NCBI GenBank assembly: GCA_028284635.1
Contig: JANQRJ010000021.1
Coordinates: forward strand, 1-64,000
From: Pelagicoccus sp.
Lineage (GTDB): Bacteria > Verrucomicrobiota > Verrucomicrobiia > Opitutales > Opitutaceae
DNA: 64,000 nucleotides
Reading direction: 5' to 3'
The notes beneath the pieces are model-generated. The model did no database searches. It saw only the letters and a list, made by a program, of their open reading frames with translations, and was not told the origin of the DNA. Numbering within the stretch: the stretch's first letter is position 1; every line of letters begins with the position of its first letter. This document shows, one piece after another, positions 60,105 through 64,000 of this stretch. Position numbers and translations under genes: made by a program.

Positions 60105-61276
60105 GCGAGGAGAGAGAAGGGGAGCGCACGCGTCCCGCGTGCTCGATCGGGCGTCTCGCCCGATCTTCTTCGAGAGCAAATGTCTCGGGCGAGACGCCCA
60201 AGACTGCACGCGAGACGCGTGCGCTCCCCAAGAAACCTGTCGACATTCCGCTGGCAGCTCAGAGCCTCAGCGTCGGCTACGAAGTCAAAGGCAGTCCGCC
60301 TCGCTATGTGGCCAGGGATCTGGATCTGGACTTGGAGCCGGGGGAGTTCGTCTGCCTTCTGGGCCCGAACGGCGTGGGCAAGTCGACTTTGATCCGCACC
60401 CTCGCAGGCATGCAGAAGCCATTGTCAGGCAGTATCCGAATTTCGGATATACCGACGAACGACATGACGCCCAAGGAGAAAGCCCGGGCGGTCAGCGTGG
60501 TTCTGACCGACAGTCTGCCCGCAGGGATGTTCGACGCGTATTCGGTCGTAGCGCTCGGCCGGCATCCCCACACGGGCTGGACAGGCAGCCTTGGCGAAAA
60601 GGATCGAGCCCGGATCTCCTGGGCCTTGCGAGCCGTAGCCGCGGAACCGCTTGCCTCGCGTCAGATCTCGGAGCTGAGCGACGGCGAACGACAAAAGGTG
60701 ATGATCGCTCGGGCCCTTGCCCAAGAGACGGGATTGATTCTGCTCGACGAGCCGACCGCCTTTCTCGACTTGCCGCGACGCGTGGAGCTGATGCAGACCC
60801 TGCGCGATCTTGCGCGGCGGGAGGGACTGAGTATCCTGCTCTCCACCCACGACCTGGATCTAGCCCTGCGGAGCGCCGACAAGCTATGGCTCTTGAGCGA
60901 AGGAGGAGCGTTGAAAACCGGAATGCCGGAGGAACTTGCCCTTGCAGGCGAGATAGCGAGCACCTTCGCCTCCGACCAGGTCGATTGGGATAGCGAGCAA
61001 GGAGCATTTCGCATGCATCGCCACGCTTGCGCGACCGTCGTGCTCGACGGAACGGGAGCGGCCGCTGTCTGGACAAAGCGAGCGTTGAGCCGCATTGGCT
61101 ACGAAGTCGTGGCGAGCGACAGCGCATCGAACTTAAGGATACGCATCGAGGAAAACGGCAGTAGAACAACCTGGCAGCTCGAAGGCTCGCAGGATAGCAA
61201 ACAGTTCGCTTCGATCCAGGACCTCGTGAGCAGCCTGCTGAGCTTGGATCACCAGACAGAGACTTCCGAAACATGA
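60101..61276 (+). CDS. btuD: Corrinoid ABC transporter ATPase BtuD with extended ends
   Basis: This 391-residue ATPase has Walker [11 protein letters not shown] (about 85-94), signature [15 protein letters not shown], Walker [14 protein letters not shown] and the H-loop STHDLDL. Two oddities stand out. Residues 7-43 are encoded entirely by the GGGGAGCGCACGCG repeat (60119-60229), which lies in frame just after the start codon. The C-terminal ~100 residues ([40 protein letters not shown]) form an extra domain not part of the core. The start is fixed by the four-base overlap with btuC; no other start codon exists before the conserved core. Confidence 0.92.
   Translation: MSEEREGERTRPACSIGRLARSSSRANVSGETPKTARETRALPKKPVDIPLAAQSLSVGYEVKGSPPRYVARDLDLDLEPGEFVCLLGPNGVGKSTLIRTLAGMQKPLSGSIRISDIPTNDMTPKEKARAVSVVLTDSLPAGMFDAYSVVALGRHPHTGWTGSLGEKDRARISWALRAVAAEPLASRQISELSDGERQKVMIARALAQETGLILLDEPTAFLDLPRRVELMQTLRDLARREGLSILLSTHDLDLALRSADKLWLLSEGGALKTGMPEELALAGEIASTFASDQVDWDSEQGAFRMHRHACATVVLDGTGAAAVWTKRALSRIGYEVVASDSASNLRIRIEENGSRTTWQLEGSQDSKQFASIQDLVSSLLSLDHQTETSET
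60119..60229. repeat. GGGGAGCGCACGCG element, copy 2, inside btuD
   Basis: It matches 58931-59042 along its length (arms GGGGAGCGCACGCGTCCCGC and GCGAGACGCGTGCGCTCCCC). It is in frame and codes for the N-terminal extension of BtuD. Confidence 0.95.
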
Positions 61277-62433
61277 AGATAGCCCAATTTTACGGCGCGG
61301 TGGATTTCCACCGAGAAGAGAAGATAGCCTACGCCCGCTTCCTGTCTCCACATCGAGTGCTCTCGACATGTCGCCTGAATGGCGGACTGCGCGAGGATCT
61401 TGAATACATGTACAACCACCAGTCCTGCGAGCCGCGGGCGCACACCGGCACCGACCTTTGCCAAGTGGCGGTCAAGGAGCCGGAGCGCTACCAGAAACGT
61501 ATCGCCGGCAAAGCGAACATCCCGCCAGCAAAGAGCGCCTCTCTCGGAACCGCTGCGAACATGAACAACTCCGCTATCGCTCGCGAGAGCTTCGAGAGCC
61601 TGGAAGTGATCGCCGTGACCACTGCGGGCGTTGGAGGGAACGGCGGGCGAGCCGGCGATCCAGCTTCGTACTACCAGTCCGAACAAGGAACCGTGATCAT
61701 AGATCGGGCTCCGCCGCGAGCGGGTACTATCAATACGATGCTTTTCATAAACGAGGAGCTCTCGAAGGGAGCGATGGTCGCGGCAAGCACCGTGATGACC
61801 GAGGCGAAGTCGAGCGTCCTGCAGGAGCTGATGGCGCCATCTCGCTATTCGCAGGGCATCGCCACAGGCACAGGAACCGACCAAATTGGCATCGCCTGCC
61901 TGATGGGCACGCGTATCCAGCACACGGATGCGAACAAGCACTCGAAACTGGGAGAGCTGATCGGAAAGGCCGTGCGAAAAGCGCTTTTCGAGGCATTGAA
62001 CCTACAGTCGGGACTGACGCCGGATTCGCGCCGCTCGAGCGTGGCCCAGCTGGCGCGGTTTGGAGAAACGGAGGAGTCGTTCACAGAGGCAGTGAAGAAG
62101 CGACTGGTCGACGACGCGGGAGAGCTGTTCAAAGCGAATTTCCTGTCCGCGAATCACGATCCCGTTACGGTAGCTGCGGTGCAAGCGCTCGTCCATGTGA
62201 GAGACCAGTTCGTTTGGGGCGTCTCTCCAATCGGCTGTATCCATGAAATCATGATCGGTCATGCCGCCTTGCTCGCATCGGCCGCAGGAGGCCGCGAGAT
62301 AGGACGGGAAGCGATGCAGAAGCGCTTAGAAGGCTACGAGGCAACGCTCGAGTCGTCCTCGCTTCTCGAGCTCGTACATAGAAGTTTCGCTATCGGATAT
62401 TCGATGAAGTGGAAGGGTCGCTTCGATGATTGA
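61273..62433 (+). CDS. cbiZ: Adenosylcobinamide amidohydrolase CbiZ
   Basis: This 386-residue enzyme cleaves the aminopropanol side chain from adenosylcobinamide (or from pseudocobalamin) to give adenosylcobyric acid, the substrate of CbiB. Family segments are [57 protein letters not shown] and [19 protein letters not shown]. It overlaps btuD by four bases. It is the key enzyme for corrinoid remodelling. C-terminal length is a little greater than that of the classical CbiZ domain, which usually covers about 200 residues, so extra domains may be present. Confidence 0.88.
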   Translation: MKIAQFYGAVDFHREEKIAYARFLSPHRVLSTCRLNGGLREDLEYMYNHQSCEPRAHTGTDLCQVAVKEPERYQKRIAGKANIPPAKSASLGTAANMNNSAIARESFESLEVIAVTTAGVGGNGGRAGDPASYYQSEQGTVIIDRAPPRAGTINTMLFINEELSKGAMVAASTVMTEAKSSVLQELMAPSRYSQGIATGTGTDQIGIACLMGTRIQHTDANKHSKLGELIGKAVRKALFEALNLQSGLTPDSRRSSVAQLARFGETEESFTEAVKKRLVDDAGELFKANFLSANHDPVTVAAVQALVHVRDQFVWGVSPIGCIHEIMIGHAALLASAAGGREIGREAMQKRLEGYEATLESSSLLELVHRSFAIGYSMKWKGRFDD

Positions 62434-62698
62434 GACTTGTGGTTTCTTGCCCACAGATTGCACAGATGAACACAGATTCTTTAGAGATGGATAGCAACCT
62501 TCGTCATAAATCTAAAATTTGAAATCAGGAGGGCAATGCTCCGTCATTGCCACGAAGCGTTGCCCTCCAAAAGGGGAACAAGCGAATATTAAAATGGTGA
62601 TAACGTTTAGCCTATATTGAATACTTTTAACTATCATCTGTGCAGATCTGTGTCATCTGTGGGCCAAAAAATAACCTCATAATTTAGAAAGATAGACT
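62434..62698. repeat. Gap with inverted CACAGAT repeats around a REP hairpin
   Basis: CCCACAGATTGCACAGATGA (62450-62477) and its inverted partner ATCTGTGCAGATCTGTGTCA (62636-62663) frame the region. Between them is GGAGGGCAATGCTCCGTCAT...GTTGCCCTCC (62528-62568), the inner unit of the composite at 12084-12160, and an AT-rich stretch. No gene is present. Confidence 0.85.
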
Positions 62699-63280
62699 AT
62701 GCCAAAAGGAACGATATCAACACGATCTGGAGACAAGGGAACGACAGGAGTGGGCGGAGGCGGTCGCGTCGACAAGGACGATGCGCGCATCGAAGCGCTC
62801 GGCGATCTGGACGAGACCAATTGCGCCATCGGGGTGCTGCGCAGCGCGCTGCCGCCCGAGCACGACTGGGAAGATGGGCTGCGACGAATCCAGACCGAAA
62901 TGATGAATCTCATGGGTCATGTGGCGACTCCGTCCACCGCTAAGCGAAAACCTTCCGCCCCTCTACCCGACGAGTCGTCCCTGTGGATGGAGCAGTGGAT
63001 GAGCGACATAGAGGAGAGCTTGGAAGACGTGACAGAGCACTTTCTCCTGCCTGGCGGCAACGCGATCTCCGCCCAGTGCCACATCGTCAGAACCGTCGCC
63101 CGCCGCGCCGAGCGCCGGGTCGTGACCCTCAACAAAGCGGATCCCGTAGAGCCCAGCATCCTGATGTTCGTAAACCGTCTGTCTGATCTGATGTTCAAGC
63201 TCGCTCGCCAGGAAACTCACCGCAAGGGACTGACCGAGGACCGCTGGCGACTGTTTAGGCCAGAGCGCCGAAAAAGCTAG
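62699..63280 (+). CDS. pduO: PduO-type cob(I)alamin adenosyltransferase
   Basis: This 193-residue enzyme attaches the adenosyl group of ATP to cob(I)alamin or cobinamide. It has the N-terminal ATP motif ISTRSGDKGTTGVGGGGRV, then DDARIEALGDLDETNCAIG, and the C-terminal helical trimer segment CHIVRTVARRAERRVVTLNK with the conserved Arg/Glu pair. Three bases separate it from the next gene. Activity is inferred from family; the symbol follows the PduO class. Confidence 0.92.
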   Translation: MPKGTISTRSGDKGTTGVGGGGRVDKDDARIEALGDLDETNCAIGVLRSALPPEHDWEDGLRRIQTEMMNLMGHVATPSTAKRKPSAPLPDESSLWMEQWMSDIEESLEDVTEHFLLPGGNAISAQCHIVRTVARRAERRVVTLNKADPVEPSILMFVNRLSDLMFKLARQETHRKGLTEDRWRLFRPERRKS

Positions 63281-63282
63281 CG

Positions 63283-63978
63283 GTGGGCAGACAAACGCAG
63301 ACAAGCGGCGAACGTATCCTGCACTCCTGGTCGAGCGGAAAGGACAGCGCCGTCGCTCTGGCCAAGGCGCGTGAACTCGGCCACGAAATCGAGGCGCTCA
63401 TCACCGTGGTCCGCAACGACGAAAGAGTAAGCGTGCACGCGGTCAGGCGCGAGTTGCTGCGCTCGCAGGCCGAGGCTCTCGGACTGCCTTTGATAGAGGT
63501 GCTCGTGACGCCCGAGAATCCCTACGAAAAAGCGGTGTCGGAAACCCTGACGCGACAGGGGAAAAACGGAATTTCGAAGGTTTGCTACGGCGACCTTTTC
63601 CTGGAGGATATCAAGATCTGGCGCGATCGCTTTCACGCCGCCATCGGATTCGAATGCCTCTACCCGATTTGGAAAATGGATACGACGGAGTTCGCCCGAG
63701 ACTTCATCGCCAGTGGCCGCAAGGCGGTAATCACTTGCGTGGACACCAAGCGGCTGGATTTCGGCTTCGCGGGCCGCGATTACGACGAGGACTTCATCCG
63801 GGATCTTCCCGACACCGTCGATCCTTGCGGCGAGAACGGAGAATTCCACACCTTCGTCTACGACGGTCCGGAGTTTGCCGCGCCGATCGAGTTTCGCCGC
63901 AGCAAGCCGACTCTCAGGGAATTCGACGATCCAGGCCATCGATTTACCTTCGGCTTTTGCGACCTTCTCCCCATCTAG
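63283..63978 (+). CDS. PP-loop ATPase related to diphthine--ammonia ligase (Dph6)
   Basis: This 231-residue protein starts with GTG and carries the PP-loop LHSWSSGKDSAVALAKARE (about residues 9-27). Dph6-type segments follow: EALITVVRNDERVSVHAVRR, LPLIEVLVTPENPYEKAV, CYGDLFLEDIKIWRDRF and DTVDPCGENGEFHTFVYDGP. In eukaryotes and archaea Dph6 amidates diphthine; bacteria lack diphthamide, so the role here is different. Its tight linkage (3 bases) to pduO suggests an amidation or ATP-dependent step linked to corrinoid salvage; that is inference. Confidence 0.82.
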   Translation: MGRQTQTSGERILHSWSSGKDSAVALAKARELGHEIEALITVVRNDERVSVHAVRRELLRSQAEALGLPLIEVLVTPENPYEKAVSETLTRQGKNGISKVCYGDLFLEDIKIWRDRFHAAIGFECLYPIWKMDTTEFARDFIASGRKAVITCVDTKRLDFGFAGRDYDEDFIRDLPDTVDPCGENGEFHTFVYDGPEFAAPIEFRRSKPTLREFDDPGHRFTFGFCDLLPI

Positions 63979-63987
63979 ATCCCTAAC

Positions 63988-64000
63988 CTGGCAGAGCCAG
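63988..64000. repeat. CTGGCAAAGCC dispersed repeat, edge fragment
   Basis: CCTGGCAGAGCCAG at the right edge matches the beginning of the repeats at 10702 and 51912 with one change. The rest lies outside the window. Confidence 0.6.

Overview
The window is a stretch of a GC-rich Gram-negative chromosome. The best guess is a verrucomicrobial lineage, class Opitutae/Opitutia, probably a motile marine member. This is inference from two exported proteins ending in VPDSG-CTERM-type sorting signals, an nfeD/floA operon, TonB receptors, a flagellar operon in the Bacillus-like order, and B12 scavenging. No rRNA, tRNA, CRISPR array, prophage or intact transposase gene was seen.

Layout. (a) 0.3-10.3 kb: a GNAT acetyltransferase, then a compact minus-strand flagellar operon flgB-flgC-fliE-fliF-fliG-fliH-fliI-fliJ-motE-fliK closed by a strong hairpin terminator. 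(b) 10.7-15.8 kb: a sulfatase-fold protein that has lost its catalytic residues, then an operon nfeD(long)-nfeD(short)-floA-unknown. (c) 15.9-19.6 kb, plus strand: aldose-1-epimerase-like, nadC, birA, a PPOX-family flavoprotein. (d) 19.8-29.0 kb, minus strand: two VPDSG-CTERM proteins, a YhbY RNA-binding protein, a hybrid histidine kinase, two unknowns and a 2-oxoacid:ferredoxin oxidoreductase pair. (e) 29.5-37.3 kb, plus strand: an unusual kinase-like protein, a permease-HMA fusion, a small exported protein and a very long HrpA-type helicase. (f) 37.3-53 kb: GNAT, TonB receptor, AI-2E-type permease, SdpI-like protein, a LysR/pirin divergent pair, a three-gene lipoprotein operon with an M48 peptidase, a fused hydantoinase/oxoprolinase, an ABC exporter and an Rsm22-like protein. 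(g) 53.4-64 kb: a pseudouridine synthase and then a corrinoid salvage locus: cbiB, a candidate cobalamin riboswitch, btuB, btuF, btuC, btuD, cbiZ, a PduO-type adenosyltransferase and a PP-loop ATPase.

The most unusual property is the repeats. At least six sequence families of REP/BIME-like palindromes, most starting with GTAG at the foot of a hairpin and ending with CTAC, sit in intergenic gaps. Some run into coding sequence: they encode the N-terminus of BtuD and the C-terminus of the first GNAT protein. Independently, short degenerate minisatellites (CCCAGAACCCA, ATTCACCATTCGC, CATCTTCATC, CACAGAT types) lie between genes and, in frame, inside the permease and the HrpA helicase. Two neighbouring genes (32640 and 33205) have no ATG, GTG or TTG where their proteins should begin. 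Both have an in-frame ATT in the identical context TTCACCATTCGCT.

Functionally, the 54-64 kb locus forms one pathway. B12 or analogues would be taken up by BtuB and BtuFCD, the nucleotide loop removed by CbiZ, the corrin adenosylated by PduO, and the cobamide rebuilt through CbiB, with synthesis of the transport genes gated by the riboswitch. No corrin-ring synthesis genes are present in the window.
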